Under the pieces are notes generated by a model. That model saw only the letters and a program-made list of their open reading frames with translations. It did not search any database and had not been told where the DNA came from. DNA of 43,352 nt from Nocardia vinacea NBRC 16497 (lineage in GTDB: Bacteria; Actinomycetota; Actinomycetes; Mycobacteriales; Mycobacteriaceae): the NCBI RefSeq assembly GCF_000308835.1, contig NZ_BAGN01000039.1, forward strand, positions 1 to 43,352, given 5' to 3'. Below are positions 1 to 7,900 of the stretch, piece after piece (position 1 is the first letter of the stretch; every line of letters begins with the position of its first letter). Made by a program: the position numbers and the translations under genes.

Positions 1-20
1 GGTTGCGTTCTCGAGCGTGG

Positions 21-103
21 GATCAAGATCAGGTGGAAGTGGTGGCGGGGGCTTCTCGTGGTTTGCCGCCGTGGTTTCCACGTGATCATTTGTCCAGGTC
101 GGC
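21..103. repeat. Hairpin repeat, copy A
   Basis: First of four copies of a roughly 75-base element with the same orientation in this window. The arms pair as GATCA with TGATC, GTGGAA with TTCCAC and GGCGG with CCGCC, with symmetric unpaired stretches between them and a loop of about 15 bases. The 20 bases before it resemble the sequence preceding copy D, so the repeat cluster probably continues upstream of the window. Reading the minus strand, the end of the element supplies the codons CTG/GAC/AAA and a TGA stop. Confidence 0.85.
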
Positions 104-537
104 AGGTGGCTGGAACAAGGGGTGGGCCGGACCAAAGGGGGTTGGTTGGGTTGTGGTGGGTCCTGTTGTTCTGTACCGACTTCCGGGGTCTGGCAGTCCA
201 GGAGGTTTGGCGTTGCGTGGTTTGCCGGTGTAGTGCTGGGTGCGTCGTGTGCCGTACCCGGCATACCTTCCGCAGCTGGGTGTGCAGGCCTGCGGCTTCC
301 AGCGTGGTCGACTGGCTGTGGTTGCGTGGTCGAGCGTCTTCGGCGGGGGATGGGGTAGGCGAGCGGTCGAGAATGTGTTGGTGGAGGGGTGTTCTCGACG
401 TTTGCTGCAGGGAGACATGGTGAGCGGTTGTCCAGGTCGGCACGTGGCACAACCAGGAGGCCGGACATGGATCGCTGGGTCTCAGTTGCCGCGCGGTGCG
501 CTGAGGCTTTGCGCGCGTCGCTCGACGCTCGCACAGG
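104..537. other. Non-coding stretch with a long repeat arm
   Basis: I see no convincing gene here. Bases about 152-335 closely match 1719-1905, so the hairpin repeat is part of a longer duplicated segment. A weak small reading frame starts at ATG 467 behind a good AGGAGG (455-460) and runs for 55 codons to 634, but its second half is a translation of hairpin copy B. It may be the start of a gene whose remainder was replaced by the repeat, or it may be chance. Confidence 0.5.
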
Positions 538-614
538 AATCAAGATCAGGTGGAACTGGTGGCGGGAGCTTCTCGCGGTTTGCCGCCGTGGTTTCCACGT
601 GATCATTTGTCCAG
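538..614. repeat. Hairpin repeat, copy B
   Basis: Second copy of the imperfect palindrome. It overlaps the 3' end of the minus-strand DUF559-type gene and provides that gene's last three codons (Leu-Asp-Lys) and its TGA stop at 603-605. The right arm (TTTCCACGTGATCATTTGTC) is conserved in all four copies; the loop side varies. Confidence 0.85.
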
Positions 615-1479
615 TCGGGCGCCCTGGGTGGTGAGGGCGTTGCGGACGCGGTCGAGGATTACGTGGGGGCGGTGGTGGAGGAGGGTGGCGTTGAGGCGGA
701 TTACTCGCCAGCCGAGGGCCTCGATGCGGGCTATGCGGTCGATGTCTTTGGTGCGCTGGGTGGGGTCGGTCCAGTGTTGGGCGCCGTCGTATTCGACGGC
801 CACCTGCCACTTCTGCCAACCGAGGTCGACGCGCGCGACGAATGCGCCGTAGTGATCACGGATCACCAATTGTGTTGTGGGGCGCGGTAAGCCGTCGTCT
901 ATCAGCAGCAATCGTGTGTGGGTCTCGGGTGGGGATTCGGCGCCCGGATCTACGACGGCGAGCGTTGTCCGCAAGCGGTTTGAGTGCGCGTGCGCCCGGA
1001 TGTTTCGATGCCAAGATCGCGACTTCACCTGGTTCGAGTCCGGTGGCGGCGCAGAGTGCGTCCAGAATCGGTACGGCCCGCTCGCGCGGCAGGCGTCGAC
1101 CGAGGTCGAATGCCGTGCGTGCCGGTGTTGTGACCGTGAACCCGTCGACCTCGCAGCACTCGCTGGGCTCGACAACGGAGCGGACGGCACGAATCCCGCA
1201 GGGCGGGCGGCAGTGTCCGGCCCTGGCGATTTCCGCGGGTTGATCGGCATCGAGCCAGCGGGTGCCGTGCATGGCGGCCGCCGAGCAGCCGATCAGAACC
1301 CCGTCGCCTTTCGCCCAATGCGCCGCGGCGCGCGCTCGACCTCGCGCGTCGAGCGAGCAACCTCGGCGCACATAGACATCCGGGAACACCCGCACAAAGT
1401 TGTGCCGCAACTCCCAGCGCGTGACCAGTCCCGCCGCCACCGCCCACGACCCGACAAACGGCTCATCCAATACCCCCAT
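603..1479 (-). pseudogene. DUF559-type protein, frameshifted
   Basis: Read with one frame change, this is a protein of about 291 residues with the layout of actinobacterial DUF559 proteins. The N-terminal half (about residues 1-165) has the LTRWELRHNFVRVFPDVYV pattern, a helix-turn-helix-like start. The C-terminal half has the Vsr/restriction-endonuclease-like core with AVEYDGAQHW and RVIRLNA. The two halves lie in different frames: after codons for KPL (973-975) one extra G at about 972 must be skipped to continue as RTTLAVVDPGAESP. The span of 877 bases is 3x292+1, consistent with a single-base insertion. The start at 1479 (ATG, MGVLDEPF) is chosen because similarity begins there. The stop lies in hairpin copy B. 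It is either a decaying gene or an assembly error; DUF559 function is not established. Confidence 0.75.
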
Positions 1480-1548
1480 CCCCGCACTATGCCCATCCCC
1501 ACCGACAACTCCACCGAGCCCGAGGTGGAACCTCTGCGAGCCCGCGGC

Positions 1549-1640
1549 GATCAAGATCAGGTGGAAGTGGTGGCGGCGGCTTCTCGCGGTTTGCCGCCGT
1601 GGTTTCCACGTGATCATTTGTCCAGGTCGGCGTGTGGCTG
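1549..1640. repeat. Hairpin repeat, copy C
   Basis: Third copy, with the most regular arms: GATCA-g-GTGGAA-gtggt-GGCGGC, a loop, then GCCGCC-gtggt-TTCCAC-g-TGATC. The 3' flank (GTCGGCGTGTGGCTGG) matches that of copy A. It lies about 70 bases upstream of the DUF559-type start, outside the coding region. Confidence 0.85.
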
Positions 1641-1912
1641 GGTAAGGGGTGGGTGGGGGCGGAACAAGAGGTGGTGGGGCTGGGACAAGGGGGTGGGTTG
1701 GGTTCGGGTTGGTGGGGCTGCGGTGGGTCCTGTTGTTCTGCACCGACTTCCGGGGTCTAGCGGTCCAGGAGGGTTTGGCGGTCCGTGGTTTTGCCGGTGC
1801 AGTGCTGGGCGCGTCGGGTGCCGTACCCGGCTTACCTTCCGCAGTCATGTTGGCAGGCCTGCGGCTTCCAGCTCGGTCGACTGGCTGTGGTTGCGTTCTC
1901 GGGCGGGATGGG
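1641..1912. repeat. Second copy of the long repeat arm
   Basis: Bases about 1719-1905 duplicate 152-335, including the shared string GTGGGTCCTGTTGTTCTG and the end GGTCGACTGGCTGTGGTTGCG. Together with hairpin copies C and D this forms a hairpin / variable G-rich part / conserved arm / hairpin arrangement. I see no gene; reading frames across it are unbroken only because of the high GC content. Confidence 0.7.
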
Positions 1913-1990
1913 GGATCAAGATCAGGTGGATGTGGTGGCGGTGGGTTCTCGTGGTTTGCCGCCGTGGTTTCCACGTGATCATTTGTCCAG
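1913..1990. repeat. Hairpin repeat, copy D
   Basis: Fourth copy, immediately following the long arm. The loop side is more diverged (GTGGGTTCTCGTGG), while the right arm is identical to the other copies. On the minus strand it again closes an open frame with Leu-Asp-Lys-stop. Confidence 0.85.
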
Positions 1991-2268
1991 CCGGACACGG
2001 GTTGATGGGGGGACACCTCGGGGAAGGGGGCGGTTTGGGGCGGCGGTCTGGTTGATAGGACGAGGGGGGTTCGGGAATGGGGGCGTTGTGTGCGAGGGGT
2101 GGAATTCTTTGTGGCAGTGGATTTTCTGCGGGATTTCTGGGGGGTGGCCGAGTGTCGTTGTCGGCAGCGCCGTATCGACCAGGGCGCCGCCCAGTTGCGG
2201 TATCGCGGTGCTGGCGAGGTGGTCGGCGACGAGGGCGCCCACTAGGGTGCTGACGGCAATCGCGGGTG
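1991..2268. other. Spacer with no supported gene
   Basis: G-rich on the plus strand. A minus-strand frame could begin near GTG 2245 (VGALVADHLAST...) and run to the stop in hairpin copy D, but it is proline-rich, has no recognised family and no ribosome-binding site that I can see. I do not call it as a gene. Confidence 0.4.
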
Positions 2269-2478
2269 CTATGGGCGCCGGTCGAACTCGTGGTCGTGTA
2301 CGCCAGCGGTGAAGGTGTTCCATTCGCTGGGGGTGAAGATCAGTGTGGGGCCGGTTGGGTTTTTGGAGTCGCGGATACCGACGTGACCGTTGCCGAGCTA
2401 GGCGATTTCGACGCAGTTGTCGGCCGGACCGCTGCGCGATGACTTGAACCATTGCGCGTCGGTCAGGTTGATGGTCAC
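2269..2478 (-). pseudogene. DUF397 protein, nonsense-mutated tandem copy
   Basis: A second copy of the neighbouring DUF397 gene. It starts at GTG 2478 (VTINLTDAQWFKSSRSG) and keeps the family core (GHVGIRDSKNPTGPTLIFTP, then EWNTF). Codon 27, which is TGG (Trp) in the intact copy, is TAG at 2400-2398, so translation would stop after 26 residues. The reading frame is otherwise open to the TAG at 2269-2271, giving 69 codons, nearly the length of the intact copy. It lies 36 bases downstream of the intact gene. The single stop and otherwise good conservation suggest recent inactivation. Confidence 0.85.
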
Positions 2479-2514
2479 CGGGCGTATCTCCTTGCGTCAG
2501 TGTGGTGGAGGCGG

Positions 2515-2727
2515 CTACGCGGTAGGGCGATGGAACTCGCCGTTGTGGATGTCGGTGGTGAAGGTGTTCCATTCGCTGGGGGTGAAGATCAGTGCGGGGC
2601 CGGTGGGGTTTTTGGAGTCGCGGACACCGACGTGACCGGCTTCGAGCCAGGCGACTTCGACACACTCACCCGCCGAACCGCTGCGCGACGACTTGAACCA
2701 TTCTGCGTCGGTTAGGTCGATGGTCAC
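2515..2727 (-). CDS. DUF397 domain protein
   Basis: A protein of 70 residues that is almost entirely a DUF397 domain: DAEWFKSSRSG near the start, CVEVAWLEAGHVGVRDSK in the middle, and IFTPSEWNTF near the end. Small DUF397 proteins are usually encoded beside a helix-turn-helix/DUF5753 regulator in Streptomyces and Nocardia. In characterised pairs the small protein works with or against the regulator, but the role here is inferred from context. The GTG start at 2727 overlaps the regulator's TGA (GTGA), and a good AGGAGA sits at 2736-2741, so translation is probably coupled. A nonsense-mutated duplicate follows downstream. Confidence 0.9.
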   Translation of the reverse strand: MTIDLTDAEWFKSSRSGSAGECVEVAWLEAGHVGVRDSKNPTGPALIFTPSEWNTFTTDIHNGEFHRPTA

Positions 2728-3617
2728 GGGTCGTATCTCCTTGCTACCTGCCTGAGCAGGTCCCTCGATGCTTGCTCGTCCAGTGTGGCGCACCGGATGT
2801 CGTCGTCGATCTCGCGGTAGCGTTCCACGTCGGCTTGGTCCTCGAAGAACATCGTTCCGATTGTGTGTTCGGTGTAGACGACCGGAGGCTCCGTCCCGAA
2901 ACTTCGACTGTCTGCCGGGAAGTCGAGAATGATGTACGGCAAGACGGGGGTCGCGTTGCCCGGAAGTCCCGCCGCGAACGGCAATATCCGCAAGGTGATA
3001 TTCGGTCGGGTGCTCATGTCGGCCATATGCCTCAGTTGCGTGGCCATGATCTCGCGCGAGCCGATAACTGTATGCAGAACGCACTCATGCAGGATGAAGT
3101 CGGCCGCTATCGGGTTATGTTGCCGAGTCAGAATCGCGGTTCGTCGCAATCGCACTTCTACTCGGCGTTCGAGATCTGCTGGTGTGTCACTCGGTAGAAA
3201 TGGCCGCTCGATGGCTCGGGCATAGTCGATCAACTGAAGCAGTCCGGGCACGATTATTGGTTGATAGACGGTCAGCCGGGATGCGCCGGATTCAAGTCCC
3301 AGATATGTGCCATATCCCGACCGCATCAAGTGGCGAAACCCCTGCCACCAAGACTTCGTAGCCGTCTCCTGCGCAAGAGATTTCAGATCCTCGATCCGTT
3401 GCTCATCGAGGCCATAGATGCGGCCGTACCCCTCGACGTCGCGCAGTTTGATCTTGTCGTTGTGCCCCTTTTCGACTCGTATTACCGAGGTCTTGCCGAT
3501 CTCCATCTCGCGCGCCGCCTGCTCTAGCGTGAACCCGGCTCCCTCGCGGGCCTCTCGCAGCGCGCGGCCGAGTTGCCGACGCGGCAGCGTCGAGTCCGGT
3601 TGATCCTCCCTCACCAT
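2724..3617 (-). CDS. XRE-family regulator with DUF5753 domain
   Basis: A DNA-binding protein of 297 residues. Residues about 15-75 form an XRE-type helix-turn-helix (LGRALREAREGAGFTLEQAA, then IGKTSVIRVEKG). Residues about 90-290 form the DUF5753 domain (WWQGFRHLMRSGYGTYLGLE, YQPIIVPGLLQ). This architecture and length are typical of the many actinobacterial regulators paired with DUF397 proteins. The targets are unknown; autoregulation and control of the divergent genes starting at 3711 are plausible, and there is no evidence that it controls the NRPS genes. ATG 3617 lies only two bases from GGGGAG, so GTG 3614 may be the true start. Its last bases overlap the DUF397 start. Confidence 0.9.
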   Translation of the reverse strand: MVREDQPDSTLPRRQLGRALREAREGAGFTLEQAAREMEIGKTSVIRVEKGHNDKIKLRDVEGYGRIYGLDEQRIEDLKSLAQETATKSWWQGFRHLMRSGYGTYLGLESGASRLTVYQPIIVPGLLQLIDYARAIERPFLPSDTPADLERRVEVRLRRTAILTRQHNPIAADFILHECVLHTVIGSREIMATQLRHMADMSTRPNITLRILPFAAGLPGNATPVLPYIILDFPADSRSFGTEPPVVYTEHTIGTMFFEDQADVERYREIDDDIRCATLDEQASRDLLRQVARRYDP

Positions 3618-3660
3618 TGCTCCCCTTTTCCCCTGCGTGGTCCGAAACGGCCTAGGTCGC

Positions 3661-3675
3661 AGTCCGATTCGGACT
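3661..3675. promoter_or_regulatory. Palindrome between divergent genes, candidate operator
   Basis: AGTCCGATTCGGACT is a perfect 7-1-7 palindrome lying between the regulator start (3617) and the divergent gene (3711). A related half-site, GTCCGAAA, recurs at about 3640 and 3694. It is a reasonable candidate binding site for the adjacent XRE regulator, but this is inference from position and symmetry only. Confidence 0.45.
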
Positions 3676-3710
3676 TATCCCATGTATTGACCGGTCCGAA
3701 ATCTGGGAGG

Positions 3711-4181
3711 ATGGCCAACTTTGGGCAGACTGTCCGTTTCGGCCCTTCTGAGGCCGTGTGGCGGGAGCAACATAACCACATGGTCGAGCAACACGGAAGC
3801 CTCAATATCCCGAAACGCCCTGGCTACGAAGACATTCGGAATCGAGAGGTCGCGGGTGCGACGCGATTGCGCTCCGTACTCGTCACCGTGCCGCCGCTGT
3901 GCGATGCCGTGGATGTGGCGCTGGCGCACGGGCTGTGGCAACGGCACCGCGCGTGCCTTATCAATCGGTGCGTGTGGAAGGCGGCGGCGTATCAGACGCT
4001 CGTGCTCACTGGACGGCTGGTCCCGCAGTCGATGAGTCCGCGTGAACGTGCCGCTGCCAGGGGGATCGAATACCCGAGAGCGTCCGAGAGCGGCGCGCCA
4101 CTGGCCGGTGGGCACTCGCCGGGGACGCTACGTGAGGTGTTGGACAGGCTCGAGGCTCTGGCGTGCGATCCGCAGGGGTAG
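3711..4181 (+). CDS. Hypothetical protein, first of three small genes
   Basis: A protein of 156 residues if it starts at ATG 3711. I do not recognise the family. It has no signal peptide or membrane segment. The conserved-looking core is LNIPKRPGYEDIRNREVAGA followed by a helical, Ala/Leu-rich region, and the C-terminus (REVLDRLEAL) looks helical. The start is uncertain: GGGAGG abuts ATG 3711 with no spacer, so either that ATG is used without a Shine-Dalgarno or translation starts at ATG 3780 (MVEQHGSLN). It is divergent from the XRE/DUF397 pair, and the next gene begins three bases after its stop, so the three small genes probably form one transcript. Confidence 0.65.
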   Translation: MANFGQTVRFGPSEAVWREQHNHMVEQHGSLNIPKRPGYEDIRNREVAGATRLRSVLVTVPPLCDAVDVALAHGLWQRHRACLINRCVWKAAAYQTLVLTGRLVPQSMSPRERAAARGIEYPRASESGAPLAGGHSPGTLREVLDRLEALACDPQG

Positions 4182-4184
4182 GGC

Positions 4185-4436
4185 ATGGGTGAGCATCGCA
4201 CCGAGGTAGACGGGTGGTTGGCCGAGTGGCGGATAGACGATCACCACATTCGAATGCTGTTGGTGCGCAATGGGGCCGAGCAGCCCTTGTTTTCGTGCGC
4301 GGCGGCTTCGGCCCCGGATCTGGCGCAGATGCGAGAGCGCTTTCCGGAGCTTTCGCGGTTGTGGGATGCGATTCGGCATGAGTACTGGGCGGAATTCACT
4401 CCGCCTCCGAGAAATTCACGAGGGCGGTTCGTCTAG
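4185..4436 (+). CDS. Hypothetical small protein, second of three
   Basis: A protein of 83 residues with no family I recognise. It is rich in Trp, Arg and acidic residues (VDGWLAEWRIDDHHIRMLLV; RFPELSRLWDAIRHEYWAEF), looks soluble and has no signal peptide. The start at ATG 4185 lies three bases after the previous stop and is preceded by GGGGTAGGG. Its TAG stop shares one base with the GTG of the next gene. The close packing supports a real operon. Confidence 0.65.
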   Translation: MGEHRTEVDGWLAEWRIDDHHIRMLLVRNGAEQPLFSCAAASAPDLAQMRERFPELSRLWDAIRHEYWAEFTPPPRNSRGRFV

Positions 4437-4645
4437 TGGACGACGACAGGCGGCTTCGGCCGGTGCCGACCGAGCCCACGGCGGTGCGGATTCGGCAACT
4501 CACGGCACGAGCCGGACGTGCGGGATATCGGCTCGAACGGGCTTCCGGGGTGCCCTACGACTGGATGCTTCTCGACGCCGAAGACGGCGCGAATACCTAT
4601 TCGGCCGCGGACCTCGACCAGATCGAGCGGTGGCTCAACGAATGA
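4436..4645 (+). CDS. Hypothetical small protein, third of three
   Basis: A protein of 69 residues from GTG 4436. The pattern GYRLERASG...YDWMLLDAEDG, then LDQIERWLNE, loosely recalls small actinobacterial proteins found beside helix-turn-helix/DUF5753 regulators, but the function is unknown. The GTG overlaps the preceding TAG by one base (TAGTG), and GAGGGCGG lies upstream in the previous gene. It is the last gene before the 267-base gap that precedes the NRPS cluster. Confidence 0.6.
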   Translation: MDDDRRLRPVPTEPTAVRIRQLTARAGRAGYRLERASGVPYDWMLLDAEDGANTYSAADLDQIERWLNE

Positions 4646-4912
4646 GGTGAGGGTGGGGTTCTTCAAGGGGAATCCCCGCCCGGCGATGTACATCTGCTAT
4701 GTGACGTAGTTCACTGGGGCGGGGGGCTTCGCAACATCTACCGTCTGAGACCGATACACAGCTGTGACGTCTGCGTCCTCTGGACGGAGGCGTAACAGCG
4801 CATGTTGCACGGCTTATATGATGACTCGGACTGGTTTGGCCCCCGGCGCACGATGCCCTTTTGCGGGGTCGGGGGCAGGTCTTAGCTCGACCCGAGAGGT
4901 GATCACACCCGA
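4646..4912 (+). promoter_or_regulatory. Leader region of NRPS1 with a candidate promoter
   Basis: I see no gene here. A possible sigma-70-like promoter is GTAACA (4792-4797), a 17-base spacer, then TATATG (4815-4820) or TATGAT (4817-4822). That would give a 5' leader of about 80-90 bases. A small hairpin (CGTCC-TCT-GGACG) lies just upstream of it. I find no IdeR-type iron box. GAGAGG at 4894-4899 is the only ribosome-binding candidate for ATG 4913, at a rather long distance of 13 bases. Confidence 0.35.
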
Positions 4913-7900
4913 ATGGAAACTGCTCGTCGTTCCGCCCGAGGTAATCGCCGCCGCAGGTCGGGCAGCCCGCTGTTGGCCCAGCTGCTCACCGCCGCAGTGG
5001 AGTCCGCGGCCACCTCTGTCGCACTCCGTTTCAACCCGACCGGTAATCCGTCCGATCAGCGTGAACTCACCTACCGTGAATTGGATGCCGCCTCCTCGCG
5101 GGTCGCGCGCGAGTTGATCGATCGCGGGATCGGCGCGGGCGATTACGTGGCGATGGGTATTACCCGTTCGGTCGAATCGATCGTCGCGCTGTGGGCGATC
5201 GCGAAGACCGGCGCGGCCTATGTGCCGGTCGATCCGAACTATCCGGCGGACCGGATCGAGCACATCGTGACCGATTCAGGTGCCGCACATGGCCTGACCA
5301 CCTCGGCGCATCGCGCCAAGCTCGGGACCTCCGCCTATTGGATCGAATTGGATGATCCGGTGGTGTCGGAGCGCATCGCCGCCCGGCCCGATCATCCGGT
5401 CTCCTACGCCGATCGGGTGCGGGCGGTCAATGAAAACCATCCGGCCTACGTCATCTACACCTCGGGTTCCACCGGTAAGCCGAAGGGCGTCGCGGTCACC
5501 CACACCGGTCTGGCCGGGCTCGCGGCGATCGGCGAGCACTATCTGATCGACGCGGATTCCTGCGTCTCACATCTCAGCTCGCCCAGTTTCGACTTCTCGA
5601 TGATGGAGACGCTGTTCACCTTCTCGGTGGGCGCGACGCTGGTCATCGCGCCGCCGACGGTATTCGGCGGCCTCGAACTCGCGGATCTGCTGCGCCGCGA
5701 GCAGGTCACCCATCTGCTGATCACCCCCGGTGCGCTGGAATCGCTCGATACCGCTGATCTCGATGACCTGCAGGTCGTGGTGGCCGGTGGTGATCGGCTT
5801 CCCGCGGAATTGGTGGCGCGGTGGGCGGATAGCGGCCGCTCGGTATTCAATGCCTACGGGCCGAGCGAGGCGACCGTCATGGTCACCAGCACCGAGGCCC
5901 TTCAGTCCGGTGAGCCCGTCACCATCGGCTCCGCCATCGCGGGCGTCGGCGCCTTCATTTTCGATGCGCGGTTGCGTCCGGTGCCCGCTGGGGTCGTCGG
6001 TGAGCTCTACGTTTCGGGCGCGGTGCTCGCGCAGGGCTATCTCGGTCGACCTGCGCTGACCGCGGAGCGCTTCGTGGCCAGCCCGTTCGGCGGGGAGGCC
6101 GATGGCCCGGGTGCGCGCCTGTACCGCACCGGAGATCTGGTGCGGCGCACCGAAACCGGTGCACTGGAGTACCTTGGACGATCCGATTTCCAGGTCAAGA
6201 TCCGCGGTCTGCGTATCGAACTCGGCGAGATCGATAGCGTGTTGACCGCGCATCCGGATGTCGACTTCGCGGCCACGCTCGGCAAGACGCTACCCTCGGG
6301 GACGACCGCGCTGGTCGCGTATGTGCTGCCACGTGACGGTGCCACCCTCGATACCGGTCAGCTGGCCGCGCATATCGGAGAATCATTGCCGGACTACATG
6401 ATTCCGGCCGCGATCATGGTGTTGGACGAGATACCGCTGACCCCGGTCGGCAAGCTGGACCGGGCGGCACTGCCCGAACCGGTCTTCGCCGCACGTCGTT
6501 TCCGTGCCCCGGCGACACCGGTCGAGGAGATCATCGCCGATGTATTCGCGGCGGTGCTGCACGGCGGTAGCACGGACGCACGCGTCGGTGTCGATGACGA
6601 CTTCTTCGAACTCGGCGGCAATTCGCTGCTGGCCACCCAAGCCGCCGCGCGCATCGGTTTCGCGCTCGGTATCCGGGTGCCGGTGCAGCTGATCTTCGAG
6701 GCCTCTACGGTATCCGTCCTGGCCGAACGTGTTGAGCAGCACGCAGGTTCGGCCGACGGCCGGGCGCTCACCGCGCAGACCCGTCCCGATCGGATTCCGC
6801 TGTCGTACGCGCAGCAGCGGATGTGGTTCCTGAATCGTTTCGATACGGCCGGCGCGGTCAATAACATTCCGCTGGCGGTGCGGCTGGCCGGGCGACTGGA
6901 TGTCGACGCACTGCGTGCGGCGGCGCGCGATCTGACCGAGCGGCACGAGGTGCTGCGCACCATCTATCCGGACATCGATGGTGAGGGCTTCCAGGTAGTA
7001 CTGCCCGTAACCGATGCGCGCGCGGTGCCGGAAATTCCGGTGACCGCCGCTGTGACACACGAGCTTTCGGATCTGATCAGTGCCGAGGTGCGGGCCGGAT
7101 TCGATGTGACGGACGCGCCGCCGGTGCGGCTGCGGCTGTTCCAGCTCGGTGAATCCGAGTATGTGCTGGTGTGCGTGGTGCACCACATCGCGGGAGACGG
7201 TTTCTCGCTCGGTCCGCTGGCCCGCGATCTGGTGGCGGCGTACTCCGATCGCATGCGCGGCGGGCGGCCCGAATGGCCGCCGCTGGCGGTGCAATACGCC
7301 GACTACACCATCTGGCAGCGCGCGACCCTCGGCAGCGAGGACGACCCGGAATCGGTCTTCGCGCAGCAGATCGAATTCTGGCGCCACGAATTGGCCGCGC
7401 TGCCGGACCAATTGGATCTGCCGGCGGATCGGCCGCGGCCTGCCACGTCATCCCACAACGGCGCCATCGTCGCCTTCGACATCGATGCCGAGATCCACGC
7501 GCGACTCGACCGGCTTGCGCACGAACACAATTCGACGCTCTTCATGGTCGTGCACGCGGCGCTCGCGATACTGCTCGCCCGGCTGTCGGGCACCCGCGAT
7601 ATCGCGATCGGCACCCCGGTCGCCGGTCGCGGTGAAGCGGCGCTGGACGATCTGATCGGCATGTTCGTCAACACCCTGGTGCTGCGGACCGAGATCGATC
7701 CCGGCATGACCTTCGACGATCTGCTGCGTGCGGTGCGCAAGGTCGACATCGAGGCCTTCGGACACGCCGACGTGCCGTTCGAGCGGCTGGTCGAGCTGCT
7801 AGATCCGGTGCGCTCGGCCGCGCGGCATCCGCTGTTCCAGGTGATGCTGGTCTTCCAGAATCTGGCGCGCACCGAACTGGAGCTGCCGGGCCTGACCGTC

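Noticed and set aside
877..2055. Plus-strand open frame of 392 codons
   Set aside because: It runs antisense through the DUF559-type gene and across hairpin copies C and D, and has low-complexity sequence with no family pattern.
4646..4912. Iron-responsive (IdeR) box that would suggest a siderophore cluster
   Set aside because: No 19-base IdeR-like palindrome was seen, and the synthetases contain no heterocyclisation or aryl-loading domain.
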